A DNA stretch of 11,056 bases from DASZZY01 sp036260395 (GTDB lineage: Bacteria; Actinomycetota; UBA4738; CALAEC01). Shown here piece after piece: positions 1-7,285 of this stretch (position 1 is the first letter of the stretch; each line of letters opens with the position of its first letter). The notes below the pieces were generated by a model, which worked only from the letters and a program-made list of their open reading frames with translations, had not been told where the DNA came from and ran no database searches. Where the stretch lies: positions 1 through 11,056 of the forward strand of contig DASZZY010000187.1 of the NCBI GenBank assembly GCA_036260395.1, read 5' to 3'. The translations under genes were made by a program, and so were the position numbers.

Positions 1-123
1 GGACCTCGAGCCAAGATCGTGCGCTCGGTCGTCCACCGGGCGGCCACCGTCGGAGCCGAGGCGGTCGTCGAGGGAGCGATCCTCGGCTCCCGGGTCTCCG
101 TGGGCCTCGGTGCCCGGGTCCGC
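1..123 (+). pseudogene. C-terminal fragment of a sugar-nucleotide pyrophosphorylase (mannose-1-phosphate guanylyltransferase type), broken at its 3' side
   Basis: Frame 1 from the first base encodes a short left-handed beta-helix pattern: SVV, ATVG, AVVEGAILG, VSVGLGARV, with a small or aliphatic residue every sixth position. This is typical of the C-terminal tail of GDP-mannose and other NDP-sugar pyrophosphorylases, which make activated sugars in the cytoplasm for wall polysaccharides. The N-terminal catalytic domain would lie upstream of the window. The frame does not stop where such a protein should end. It stays open to base 1875, but from about base 125 it reads only as an Arg/Gly/His-rich shadow of the SpoIID gene in frame 2. 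The helix therefore appears cut off at about 120, by deletion or misassembly. The family call rests on about 40 residues and on the manB-fbiAB-whiB2 neighbourhood known in other actinobacteria. The end coordinate is approximate. Confidence 0.6.
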
Positions 124-1603
124 GGCGGCGTCCGTGCCGGACGCGCCGGACCCGCTGGCGCCCGTCTCGGTCGCCGACGACTTCACGTTCTTCGGCTCCG
201 GGTGGGGGCACGGCATCGGGCTCAGCCAGTACGGGACGCTGGGGCTAGCCCGCAAGGGGTGGGGCGCGACGAAGATCGTCAAGCACTACTACACCGGCGT
301 GGCCGTGACCAAGAAGGCACCGCCGGAGCCCAGCATCCGGGTGGGCCTGGTGCAGGCCCAGTCCAAGGTCACGCTCACGGCTGTGGGCGGCCCGTTCACG
401 TTCGTCCTCCAGAAGGGGAAGGTGATCGCCACCGTCCCGGCCGGGAAGACCCGCCACGTCTCGATCGTCGGCGGGAAGTACGAGATCACCACCGGGACGG
501 GGAAGGTGGTCGGCGACAAGGTGTGGGGCGGCAAGAAGAACGACCTGTTCGCCAAGCGCAACGGATCGCGGATCTGGGTGGCCGACTGGGGCCACCACAT
601 CGGCCGCGGCAAGGTGGCGTTCAACATCACCAGCGACACGCTGGCCGACGTGGTTGGGTCCATGCCCGTCGAGAGCTACGTCAAGGGCGTGGCCGAGGTG
701 CCGAACAGCTGGCACAAGGTCGCCCTGCGGACCCAGGCCATCGTGGCCCGGAGCTTCGCCTACTGGCGGCTGGCGGTCGCCCCCCGGAGCGGGTGCAGCT
801 GCGACATCCTGTCGACGACGTCGGACCAGGCCTACATCGGCCACGACAAGGAGACCGCCGAGCAGGGCGACCGATGGGTCGATGCGGTGAACAACACCAA
901 GCGGAAGGTCGTCCGCCACAACGGCAACTACGTCTACACGCCGTACAGCTCGTCGAGCGGCGGTCACACCGAGGCCATCCAGAAGGTGTGGCCGGCCGCC
1001 TCGTCGGCGGCCTGGCTGAAGGCGGTGTGCGACCCGGAGGACGACGTGCCGGAGAACCCCAACACGACGTGGGAGGAGACGTTCACGGCCGGGGCGGTGA
1101 CCAGCGCGCTCAAGCCGTACACCGGCGACATCGGCACGGTGGAGAAGTTCAAGGACTACAGCCGGGGGAAGTCGGGTCGGGTGACGACGGTCAAGGTCGT
1201 CGGGGGGCAGGGCAGCAAGGTCGTCGACGGCTGGGACATCCGGACCGGCCTGGGGCTGAACGACAGCCGGTTCTACGTCAACAAGAACTTCAACATCACC
1301 GGCCGCATCCGCACCAAGTACGACGCGATCGACTGCAAGCCCGGGAAGTCCGTGAGCAAGAAGATCTCGGTCGGCGGTGGCCGGTACCAGCGGTTCAAGA
1401 AGGGGCGGATCTACGTGAACGACGGCGCCGACACGGTCACGTGGATGCGGGGCAAGGTCCTGAACAAGTACCTCGACGTCGGCGGCCACACCTCAGACCT
1501 CGGGCTGCCGGTGAAGTACGTCGGGCTGGCCAACGGCGCCAAGGGCGTCTTCGACGGCGGCGAGATCGTCTGCAACCCGGGCTGCACCGTCACGTACGAC
1601 TGA
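110..1603 (+). CDS. SpoIID/LytB-domain wall protein with C-terminal LGFP-like repeats; N-terminus apparently lost
   Basis: The 497 residues counted from GTG 110 form a SpoIID/LytB-type protein, a family that acts on peptidoglycan glycan strands (SpoIID cleaves stem-stripped glycan). GSGWGHGIGLSQYG lies at 29-42. The SpoIID core has P186-E188-S-Y190 in PVESYVKGV and TQAIVARS at 208-215; E188 sits where the SpoIID catalytic Glu is expected. CSCD 229-232, TTSDQAYIG 236-244 and YSSSSGGHTE 279-288 are also family blocks. Residues 420-485 (GGGRYQRFKKGRIY, then KYLDVGGHTSDLGLP) resemble LGFP wall-binding repeats. Such proteins are normally exported, yet no signal peptide precedes VPDAPDPLAP. Frame 2 upstream of 110 is open but has no start codon and reads as a shadow of the pyrophosphorylase tail. 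The real start is probably lost, so 110 is only the first available start. The gene is convergent with the DUF3105 gene. Confidence 0.82.
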   Translation: MPGSAAASVPDAPDPLAPVSVADDFTFFGSGWGHGIGLSQYGTLGLARKGWGATKIVKHYYTGVAVTKKAPPEPSIRVGLVQAQSKVTLTAVGGPFTFVLQKGKVIATVPAGKTRHVSIVGGKYEITTGTGKVVGDKVWGGKKNDLFAKRNGSRIWVADWGHHIGRGKVAFNITSDTLADVVGSMPVESYVKGVAEVPNSWHKVALRTQAIVARSFAYWRLAVAPRSGCSCDILSTTSDQAYIGHDKETAEQGDRWVDAVNNTKRKVVRHNGNYVYTPYSSSSGGHTEAIQKVWPAASSAAWLKAVCDPEDDVPENPNTTWEETFTAGAVTSALKPYTGDIGTVEKFKDYSRGKSGRVTTVKVVGGQGSKVVDGWDIRTGLGLNDSRFYVNKNFNITGRIRTKYDAIDCKPGKSVSKKISVGGGRYQRFKKGRIYVNDGADTVTWMRGKVLNKYLDVGGHTSDLGLPVKYVGLANGAKGVFDGGEIVCNPGCTVTYD

Positions 1604-1617
1604 GCGGGGCCGCTCAG
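1600..1617. terminator. Bidirectional hairpin shared by two convergent genes
   Basis: There are 8-bp perfect arms CTGAGCGG (1600-1607) and CCGCTCAG (1610-1617) around a GG centre. The left arm holds the TGA stop of the SpoIID-like gene (1601-1603). The right arm holds the stop of the minus-strand DUF3105 gene (TCA at 1614-1616). The 2-nt centre means the innermost pair or two must open into the loop. There is no T tract on either side, as is usual for GC-rich actinobacterial hairpins. Termination itself is inferred from position and symmetry. Confidence 0.55.
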
Positions 1618-2447
1618 CCGGCCTGGGGCTCGGGCGCGTTCGCGGTCCCCCGGTACTGGTCGATGAACCCCCGTGCCACCTGTACGGCCTGGTCGGCCTC
1701 GTCGGCCTCGATCGCCGGGCACTCCAGCAGCTTGGTCCACGCCGCGAACGACAGGGCGGTCCCCTCCGGAAGGTCCGGGTACGGCGCGAGCAGGACCTTG
1801 GTCTCTCCGCCCGCCACGTTCGCCAGCGCCTCGACCACCTCGTCGGGCAGGGCGTTCTCGCCGCTCTGCCGGTAGTACATGATCACGTAGGCGTGCTCGA
1901 GGTTGTGCACAAGCTGTGCCTCGAGGACCGGGTCCACGGGCTGCTCGATGACCGGCTCGCCCGCGTAGGGGCTGATGGAGTGAGGGCCCGACGTCCCGGG
2001 CGTGCTGGTGTACTCCGGCGGGAGCTGGCCCTGCTGGAGGTGCTCGCGTCCCTGGTTGGCCGGCTCCTGGATGTTGCCCTCCCCCCCGCCGCACCCGAGG
2101 GCGGCCGCCGCCTCGGCGGCGGCGGCGTTCTCCAGCCGCAGCGGGCGCGTGTTCACGTAGACGATGGCGCCGACGATCGCCGCGACCACCGCGATCACGG
2201 CGCCCCACCGGACGATCCGGCGCATGCGCTCCCGGCGACGCGCCCGTCGGATCCGGCGCTCGCGGTCGCGCCGGGCCTGCTCCTTCCGGGCCTGGCGGTT
2301 GCTGACCGCGGCCGCCGTGGCGGGCTTCGCCGGCCCGTCGGGGCGCTCCTCGGCCGCCGCGGTTTCGCGGCGCCCTGCGGCCGGGGCCGCAGTGGCCGTA
2401 GCCGGTCGAGCCGGCCGTCTGCCCTTCTTCCGCTTCTTCTTGGCCAC
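1614..2447 (-). CDS. DUF3105 family single-pass membrane protein with a strongly basic cytoplasmic tail
   Basis: The protein has 277 residues and starts at GTG (bases 2447-2445), with GGAG five bases upstream. Residues 1-79 are a Lys/Arg/Ala-rich tail, beginning AKKKRKKGRRPARP and ending RRIRRARRRERMRR. One hydrophobic helix follows at about 80-99 (WGAVIAVVAAIVGAIVYV). The outer domain at about 118-268 has the DUF3105 hallmarks: LGCGGG with C119, GREH (H136), the block LVHNLEHAYVIMYY (H181, H185) and C243. The topology inferred from charge is N-terminus in the cytoplasm and domain outside. The His and Cys residues could bind a metal, but no biochemical function is established for the family. 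It lies 47 bp downstream of fbiB on the same strand and may be partly co-transcribed, although a candidate promoter sits in the gap. A link to F420 is not supported by the sequence. Confidence 0.88.
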   Translation of the reverse strand: MAKKKRKKGRRPARPATATAAPAAGRRETAAAEERPDGPAKPATAAAVSNRQARKEQARRDRERRIRRARRRERMRRIVRWGAVIAVVAAIVGAIVYVNTRPLRLENAAAAEAAAALGCGGGEGNIQEPANQGREHLQQGQLPPEYTSTPGTSGPHSISPYAGEPVIEQPVDPVLEAQLVHNLEHAYVIMYYRQSGENALPDEVVEALANVAGGETKVLLAPYPDLPEGTALSFAAWTKLLECPAIEADEADQAVQVARGFIDQYRGTANAPEPQAG

Positions 2448-2480
2448 GCGAGCTCCAGGGGGGGATCTACCGAGAATCCC

Positions 2481-2509
2481 ACTATACGAGGCCGCTACAG
2501 CGTTCGCAG
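2481..2509 (-). promoter_or_regulatory. Candidate promoter for the DUF3105 gene
   Basis: On the minus strand, TATAGT (bases 2486-2481) is a good -10 box. CTGCGA lies 17 bases upstream (2509-2504), a weak -35 that matches TTGACA at three of six positions. Initiation near 2474 would give a leader of about 27 nt holding the GGAG ribosome site (2456-2453). The -35 falls inside the 3' end of fbiB. TATAGT stands out because the surroundings are so GC-rich. The call is inference only. Confidence 0.42.
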
Positions 2510-3787
2510 ATGCGTCCCCGGGTCCCTCGGCGGACGCGCGGGAGGCGGCGTCAGCGGCGCGCCGGCGGCCACCGAGCCCATCGGCAGCCACTCGTCGGCG
2601 AGGCCCATGGCGGCCCGCGACTCCTCGGCGCAGAACAACGTGGAGGACACCCAGCAGGACGCGTAGCCCTGCGCGTGGAGGGCCAGCATGAGGTTCTGGA
2701 CGCCGGCGCCGGTCGCCAGCACGAACATGTCCCGCTCGGCCTGCCGCCGACGCTCGTCTGGGTAGCGGTCGGCGGCGCCCAGCGACAGGCAAGGCACCGC
2801 GAGGACCGGCGCCGCCCCGAGCAGCGCGTCGGAGCGGGCCAGGCGGCGGTCGATGACGTCCGGCGACACGCCGTCGGAACCGAGGTCGCGGGTCCACGCC
2901 TCGGCCATCGCCCCTAGCAGCCGCCGGCGGGCGGCCGGCGTGTCGAGGACGACCCACACCCACGGCGGTGCCCGGTGACGGGAGCCGTGCGGCACGGGCG
3001 CGGTGAGCGCGGCGGCCACCGCCTCCACGAGCGCCTCGCGGGGGACCGGCCGGTCGGCGAACTCGCGGACCGACCGCCGGGTCGAGATCGTCTGGAGCGG
3101 GGAGTAGCGGAAGAGGTCCTCTTCCGGCGGGCGGACGAGGTCGGCCGCCCGTCCCGGCGGCGCGTCCCAGCGGGCGCCCCGGACCACGGCGACCGGGACG
3201 CCGTCGGCCTTGCCCATGACGAGCCCCGCGGCCGCCGCCGCCTCGTCCGCCACCGCGGCGACCGTGGCCTCGAGGATCCGTCCCTGGCGGTCGGCGGTCC
3301 CGCGGAGGTCGAGCAGGGCGGGCAGGCCCGCGGCGCCGATGGCCACGTTGACCAGCCCCCGGCGCCACGGGCGGCCGAAGGTGTCGGAGACCACCACCGC
3401 CACGTCGGCCGAGGCCCGGCGGCGCAGGCCGTCGCGGATCCGGGCGGCCGATGCGTCGGGGTCCTCCGGCAGGAGCGTCAGGAACCCGGGGGCCACGTTC
3501 GAGGCGTCGACGCCCGCGTTCGCGCAGACGAACCCGTGCACGGTCTGGGCGATCACCAGGCTGCCGCGCCGGGCCACTACCCGCCGCGACTCGCGGGCCA
3601 CCCAGGCCTCCCTCCCTTCGCCCTCCTCGACGACTCGCCCCTCGGACTTCGACACCACCTTCTGGGTGACCACCACCACGTCGCCGTCCTCGAGGGGGAT
3701 GCCCCCCGCAATCATCGCGGCGAGGTCGTCGCCGGGGGCGACCTCGGGCAGCCCCTCGACCGGTACGACCGTCACGGGGGGGGTCAT
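2495..3787 (-). CDS. fbiB: FbiB: F420 gamma-glutamyl ligase fused to a dehydro-F420 nitroreductase domain
   Basis: The 430 residues match the two-domain actinobacterial FbiB. The N-terminal CofE half (about 1-225) adds L-glutamates to F420-0 using GTP; it shows TQKVVSKSEGR 41-51, VHGFVCANAGVDASN 83-97, SDTFGRPWRRG 134-144 and MGKADG 191-196. The C-terminal half (about 230-420) is an FMN nitroreductase-fold domain beginning ISTRRSVREF (234-243), with LATGAGVQNLMLALHAQG 357-374 and LADEWLPMGSVAAG 396-409. In mycobacteria this half reduces dehydro-F420-0 to F420-0. The ATG start overlaps the fbiA stop as ATGA (3787-3784), with GAGG seven bases upstream inside fbiA, so translational coupling is likely. 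Length and motif order are normal and no key motif is visibly missing. The enzyme is cytoplasmic. Confidence 0.96.
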   Translation of the reverse strand: MTPPVTVVPVEGLPEVAPGDDLAAMIAGGIPLEDGDVVVVTQKVVSKSEGRVVEEGEGREAWVARESRRVVARRGSLVIAQTVHGFVCANAGVDASNVAPGFLTLLPEDPDASAARIRDGLRRRASADVAVVVSDTFGRPWRRGLVNVAIGAAGLPALLDLRGTADRQGRILEATVAAVADEAAAAAGLVMGKADGVPVAVVRGARWDAPPGRAADLVRPPEEDLFRYSPLQTISTRRSVREFADRPVPREALVEAVAAALTAPVPHGSRHRAPPWVWVVLDTPAARRRLLGAMAEAWTRDLGSDGVSPDVIDRRLARSDALLGAAPVLAVPCLSLGAADRYPDERRRQAERDMFVLATGAGVQNLMLALHAQGYASCWVSSTLFCAEESRAAMGLADEWLPMGSVAAGAPLTPPPARPPRDPGTHLRTL

Positions 3788-4728
3788 CCCAGGGCCTCGA
3801 GCGCGTCTCGGGCCAGCCGCTCCGCGGCGTCGTCGTCGACCATGATCGTGTCGACCGCCGCCGTGCGGGCACCGGCCTCCCGCTCCACGCGCTCGACCAG
3901 CGCCGCGTCGCGCACGTCCAGCACCCAGGCGCCCAGCAGCCCCCGGTAGGCGAGCGCGGCGCCGGCCGCCGAGACCTCCTGCCCGGCGGCCGGCATGACG
4001 CGGTCCGCCATCCCCCGCAGCGGCGCGCCGGCCACGATCGGGGAGATCCCGACCACCGTCTCCCGGCGGGCGCGTAGCGCGTCGGCGACTCCCGGGACCG
4101 CGAGGATGGGGCCGATCGACACCGCGGGGTTCGAGGGGCAGATCAGCACGGCGTCCGCCCCGGCGATCGCGTCGAGCACCCCGGGGGCCGGAGCGGCGCC
4201 CTCCGCGCCGCGGAACCGGATGGCCTTCACGTCGGGCGCTCCGCCATGAACCACCCACCACTCCTGGAACGGGAACCAGCGACCGGCCCCTCGCTCGTCG
4301 GTGGTCTCGATCCACGTGCGGACGGGATCGTCGCTCATCGGCAGGACGGCGACCTCGACGCCGAAGCTCCGGACCAGCCGCGCGGTCGCCTCCGTCAGCG
4401 TCAGCCCGTCGCGGAGCCACTGCGTGCGAGCCAGATGCGTGGCCAGATCGAGGTCGCCGAGCGCGAACCACGCCTGCCCGCCGATCCGCCGCAGCTCCTC
4501 GAGCGCGCGGAACGTCTCCCCGGCGCGGCCCCACCCGCGGTCGCGGTCGGCCACGCCGGCGAGCCAGTACGTCACCGAGTCGAGGTCCGGCGAGACGTGC
4601 AGGCCGTGGATCGTCAGGTCGTCCGCCGTGTTCACCACCGCGGTGAGCCCAGCCGGCGCGGTCACGCGGACGAGGCCCCGGAGGAGCTTTCCGGCGCCGA
4701 CGCCGCCCGCCAGGGCCACGACGTTCAC
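3784..4728 (-). CDS. fbiA: FbiA/CofD: transferase joining the phospho-carboxylate arm to Fo in F420 biosynthesis
   Basis: The 314-residue product is the CofD-type enzyme that transfers the phosphoenolpyruvyl (bacterial route) or phospholactyl group from its GDP-activated form to the deazaflavin Fo. This gives dehydro-F420-0 or F420-0. Signature blocks are LAGGVGAGKLLRG 6-18, NTADD 33-37, HGLHVSPDLDSVTY 41-54, ALGDLDLATH 89-98, ICPSNPAVSIGPILAVPG 196-213 and ISPIVAGAPLRG 228-239. The start is GTG at bases 4728-4726. No Shine-Dalgarno precedes it, and a TAG stop lies in frame 12 bases upstream, so this is the first possible start and the mRNA is probably leaderless. It is first in an fbiA-fbiB pair, is divergent from fbiC, and overlaps fbiB by 4 bases. 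Length and motifs are those of a complete, functional family member. Confidence 0.96.
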   Translation of the reverse strand: MNVVALAGGVGAGKLLRGLVRVTAPAGLTAVVNTADDLTIHGLHVSPDLDSVTYWLAGVADRDRGWGRAGETFRALEELRRIGGQAWFALGDLDLATHLARTQWLRDGLTLTEATARLVRSFGVEVAVLPMSDDPVRTWIETTDERGAGRWFPFQEWWVVHGGAPDVKAIRFRGAEGAAPAPGVLDAIAGADAVLICPSNPAVSIGPILAVPGVADALRARRETVVGISPIVAGAPLRGMADRVMPAAGQEVSAAGAALAYRGLLGAWVLDVRDAALVERVEREAGARTAAVDTIMVDDDAAERLARDALEALG

Positions 4729-4734
4729 CGGCGT

Positions 4735-4740
4735 AGGCTA
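4735..4740 (-). promoter_or_regulatory. -10 box of a likely leaderless fbiA promoter
   Basis: On the minus strand TAGCCT (4740-4735) fits the actinobacterial TANNNT -10 consensus. It ends six bases before GTG (4728), which puts initiation at or next to the start codon. I see no convincing -35: at 17-bp spacing the hexamer is GCACCC. No ribosome site lies upstream of the GTG, which supports leaderless translation. Confidence 0.55.
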
Positions 4741-4781
4741 CGCCGGGCGTCGGCGAAGGGTGCCCGCGGCCCGCACCTCCG

Positions 4782-4810
4782 TTGCCGCCGCCCCGGAGCC
4801 GCACTAGGGT
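4782..4810 (+). promoter_or_regulatory. Leaderless promoter of fbiC
   Basis: TTGCCG (4782-4787) matches TTGACA at four of six positions. It is followed by a 17-bp spacer and TAGGGT (4805-4810), a TANNNT -10. Six bases then separate the -10 from GTG 4817, so transcription should begin at the start codon. No Shine-Dalgarno is present. Spacing and both boxes agree, making this the best-supported promoter in the window. It lies back to back with the fbiA -10 box in the 88-bp divergent gap. Confidence 0.62.
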
Positions 4811-4816
4811 CGGCCC

Positions 4817-7285
4817 GTGCAGATCGATCACGCCATCCGTCGCGCGTTGAAGCGAGCGGCCGACGGGAAGTCGCTGTCGGTGGAGGAGACGACCGCGCTG
4901 ATGGCCGCCCGTGGGCCGGCGCTGCGAGAGCTGTGCGAGGTGGCCTCCGACCTCCGGGACCGGGGCCCGGGCCGGACCATCACCTACTCGCGCAAGGTCT
5001 TCATCCCGCTCACGATGCTGTGCCGCGACGTGTGCCACTACTGCACCTTCGCCAAGCCCCCGAAGCGCCTGGAGACGCCGTTCCTCACGCCGGAGCAGGT
5101 CGTGGACATCGCCGAACGCGGACGGAAGGCGGGATGCAAGGAGGCGCTGTTCACGCTGGGGGACAAGCCGGAGGACCGGTACCCCACGGCGCGCCGGTGG
5201 CTCGACGAACGCGGCTACCGGTCGACGCTCGACTACCTCCGCGCCGTGTCGATCCGGGTGATCGAGGAGACCGGGCTGCTCCCGCACCTGAACCCCGGCG
5301 TGATGACGTGGGAGGACATGGCCCGCCTGAAGCAGGTCTCGGCGTCGATGGGGCTGATGCTCGAGCAGGCGTCGGAGCGCCTGACGGAGCGGGGGATGCC
5401 GCACCACGGCTCGCCCGACAAGGTCCCCGCGGTGCGCCTCCGGACGATCGAGGATGCCGGCCGACTGTCGATCCCGTTCACCACGGGGATCCTGGTGGGG
5501 ATCGGCGAGACGGCGCGCGAGCGCGCCGAGTCGCTGTTCGCCATCCGCGACCTGGCGCGACGGTACGGCCACGTCCAGGAGGTCATCGTCCAGAACTTCC
5601 GGGCCAAGCCGGATACGGCGATGCGCCATGCCCCCGAGCCGGGCGCCGACGAGTTCCTGGCCGCGGTGGCGGTGGCCCGCGTGGTCCTGGGCCCGGGCGT
5701 CGGCGTCCAGGCGCCGCCGAACCTGTCGGACCCCGGATACGACCGGCTGCTCGAGGCGGGGATCAACGACTGGGGCGGCGTGTCGCCGATCACCGTCGAC
5801 CACGTGAACCCCGAGGCCCCGTGGCCCCGCCTCGACGACCTCCGCCGCCGGACGGAGGAGCGCGGCTTCGAGCTGCGGGAGCGGCTGTGCATCTACCCGG
5901 CGTTCGCCGCCCGGCCGGACCCGTGGATCGCCGGGAAGATGCAGCGGCCGGTGACGGCGCTGCTCGGCCCGGACGGCCTGGCGGTCGAGGGGCAGCGCCC
6001 CGAGCCGGTGGCCTGGCAGGACCCCGAGGTGCGGTGGAAGCCGCGCACCATCCCGCTGACCTTCTCCGGCGAGGGCCGCCTCCGGGACGACGCGGCGGCG
6101 GTGTACGGCGACCTCGACTCGCTCGAGGTGCCGGCCACGCGGACGTGGGCGTCGCGACGGCGGGAACCCGCCCGGGTCTCCGCGGCGGTCCGGGGCGCGC
6201 TGGGGAAGGCCGCCGCGCATCGGGAGATCTCGGACGACGAGGCGCTGGCGCTGTTCGAGGCCGACGGGCCCGACCTCGACGCGCTGGCGCGGCTAGCCGA
6301 CGACCTGCGCCGGGAAGCCGTTGGCGACGAGGTGACCTACGTCCTGAACCGCAACATCAACTTCACGAACGTCTGCTACACGGGCTGCCGGTTCTGCGCG
6401 TTCGCCCAGCGGGAGGTCGATACCGAGTCGTACACGCTGACGCTCGAGGAGGTCGCGGCGCGGGCCGAGGAGGCGTGGAACGAGGGGGCCACCGAGGTCT
6501 GCATGCAGGGCGGCCTCCACCCGTCGCTTCCGGGCGACTTCTACTTCCGGCTGCTCGACGCCGTGAAGGCGCGGGTCCCCGACATCCACGTCCACGCGTT
6601 CAGCCCGATGGAGGTGCTCAACGGCTCCGCCCGCCTGGGCATCTCGTTCCGCGAGTTCCTCCAGGAGTGCCGCGACCGGGGTCTGGGCAGCATCCCGGGC
6701 ACCGCGGCCGAGATCCTAGACGACGACGTCCGATGGGTCCTGACGAAGGGCAAGCTGCCGGCCGACACTTGGGAGGAGATCGTCACGACGGCCCACGACC
6801 TCGGCATCCGCTCGAGCTCCACGATCATGTACGGGCACGTCGACGCGCCGCCGCACTGGGTGGCGCACCTGCGTCGCCTGGCGGCCATCCACGAACGGAC
6901 GGGCGGGTTCACGGAGTTCGTGCCGCTGCCGTTCATCCACCAGAACGCGCCGATCTACCTGGCCGGCAAGGCGCGTCCCGGGCCGACGCACGAGGAGAAC
7001 CGGCGGATGCACGCCGTGGCCCGCATCCTGCTCGATGGGCGCATCCCGAACGTGCAAGTGTCGTGGGTGAAGCTCGGCATCGATGCCAGCACGGTGATGC
7101 TGCGCGGCGGCGCGAACGACTTCGGCGGGACGTTGATGGAGGAGACGATCTCGCGGATGGCCGGCGCGCGGTGGGGGATCCGCAAGGAGCCGGCCGAGCT
7201 CGAGGACGCCATCCGATCGATCGGACGCATCCCCGTGCAGCGGACGACGACGTACGGACGCGTGTCGACGTCGTCGCGCGTCTGA
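4817..7285 (+). CDS. fbiC: FbiC: bifunctional radical SAM synthase of the F420 precursor Fo (CofG-CofH fusion)
   Basis: The protein has 822 residues and two radical SAM modules in one chain. Together they make 7,8-didemethyl-8-hydroxy-5-deazariboflavin (Fo) from L-tyrosine and 5-amino-6-ribitylaminouracil. The CofG half (about 50-400) has C69-x3-C73-x2-C76 within LCRDVCHYCTFAKPP, then LNPGVMTWEDM 158-168 and NLSDPGY 302-308. The CofH half (about 460-822) has C520-x3-C524-x2-C527 within NFTNVCYTGCRFCAFAQ, then CMQGGLHP 562-569, FTEFVPLPFIHQNAPI 698-713, GANDFGGTLMEE 765-776 and the terminal TTYGRV. Each cysteine triad should hold one 4Fe-4S cluster. GTG 4817 is the first start after an in-frame TAG at 4805, with no ribosome site. 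The single-chain form is typical of actinobacteria; archaea usually have two proteins. It is divergent from fbiA. Confidence 0.97.
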   Translation: MQIDHAIRRALKRAADGKSLSVEETTALMAARGPALRELCEVASDLRDRGPGRTITYSRKVFIPLTMLCRDVCHYCTFAKPPKRLETPFLTPEQVVDIAERGRKAGCKEALFTLGDKPEDRYPTARRWLDERGYRSTLDYLRAVSIRVIEETGLLPHLNPGVMTWEDMARLKQVSASMGLMLEQASERLTERGMPHHGSPDKVPAVRLRTIEDAGRLSIPFTTGILVGIGETARERAESLFAIRDLARRYGHVQEVIVQNFRAKPDTAMRHAPEPGADEFLAAVAVARVVLGPGVGVQAPPNLSDPGYDRLLEAGINDWGGVSPITVDHVNPEAPWPRLDDLRRRTEERGFELRERLCIYPAFAARPDPWIAGKMQRPVTALLGPDGLAVEGQRPEPVAWQDPEVRWKPRTIPLTFSGEGRLRDDAAAVYGDLDSLEVPATRTWASRRREPARVSAAVRGALGKAAAHREISDDEALALFEADGPDLDALARLADDLRREAVGDEVTYVLNRNINFTNVCYTGCRFCAFAQREVDTESYTLTLEEVAARAEEAWNEGATEVCMQGGLHPSLPGDFYFRLLDAVKARVPDIHVHAFSPMEVLNGSARLGISFREFLQECRDRGLGSIPGTAAEILDDDVRWVLTKGKLPADTWEEIVTTAHDLGIRSSSTIMYGHVDAPPHWVAHLRRLAAIHERTGGFTEFVPLPFIHQNAPIYLAGKARPGPTHEENRRMHAVARILLDGRIPNVQVSWVKLGIDASTVMLRGGANDFGGTLMEETISRMAGARWGIRKEPAELEDAIRSIGRIPVQRTTTYGRVSTSSRV

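Noticed and set aside
89..120. Direct repeat CCCGGGTC at 89-96 and 113-120 as a deletion junction
   Set aside because: The 24-bp spacing equals eight codons and follows the repeating beta-helix pattern (SRV/ARV), so it can be explained as coding sequence. It is not proof of a recombination site.
19..1875. A 618-codon plus-strand open frame across the first genes
   Set aside because: Only its first 35 or so residues look like a protein (pyrophosphorylase tail). The rest is Arg/Gly/His-rich shadow of the SpoIID gene and then antisense to the DUF3105 gene.
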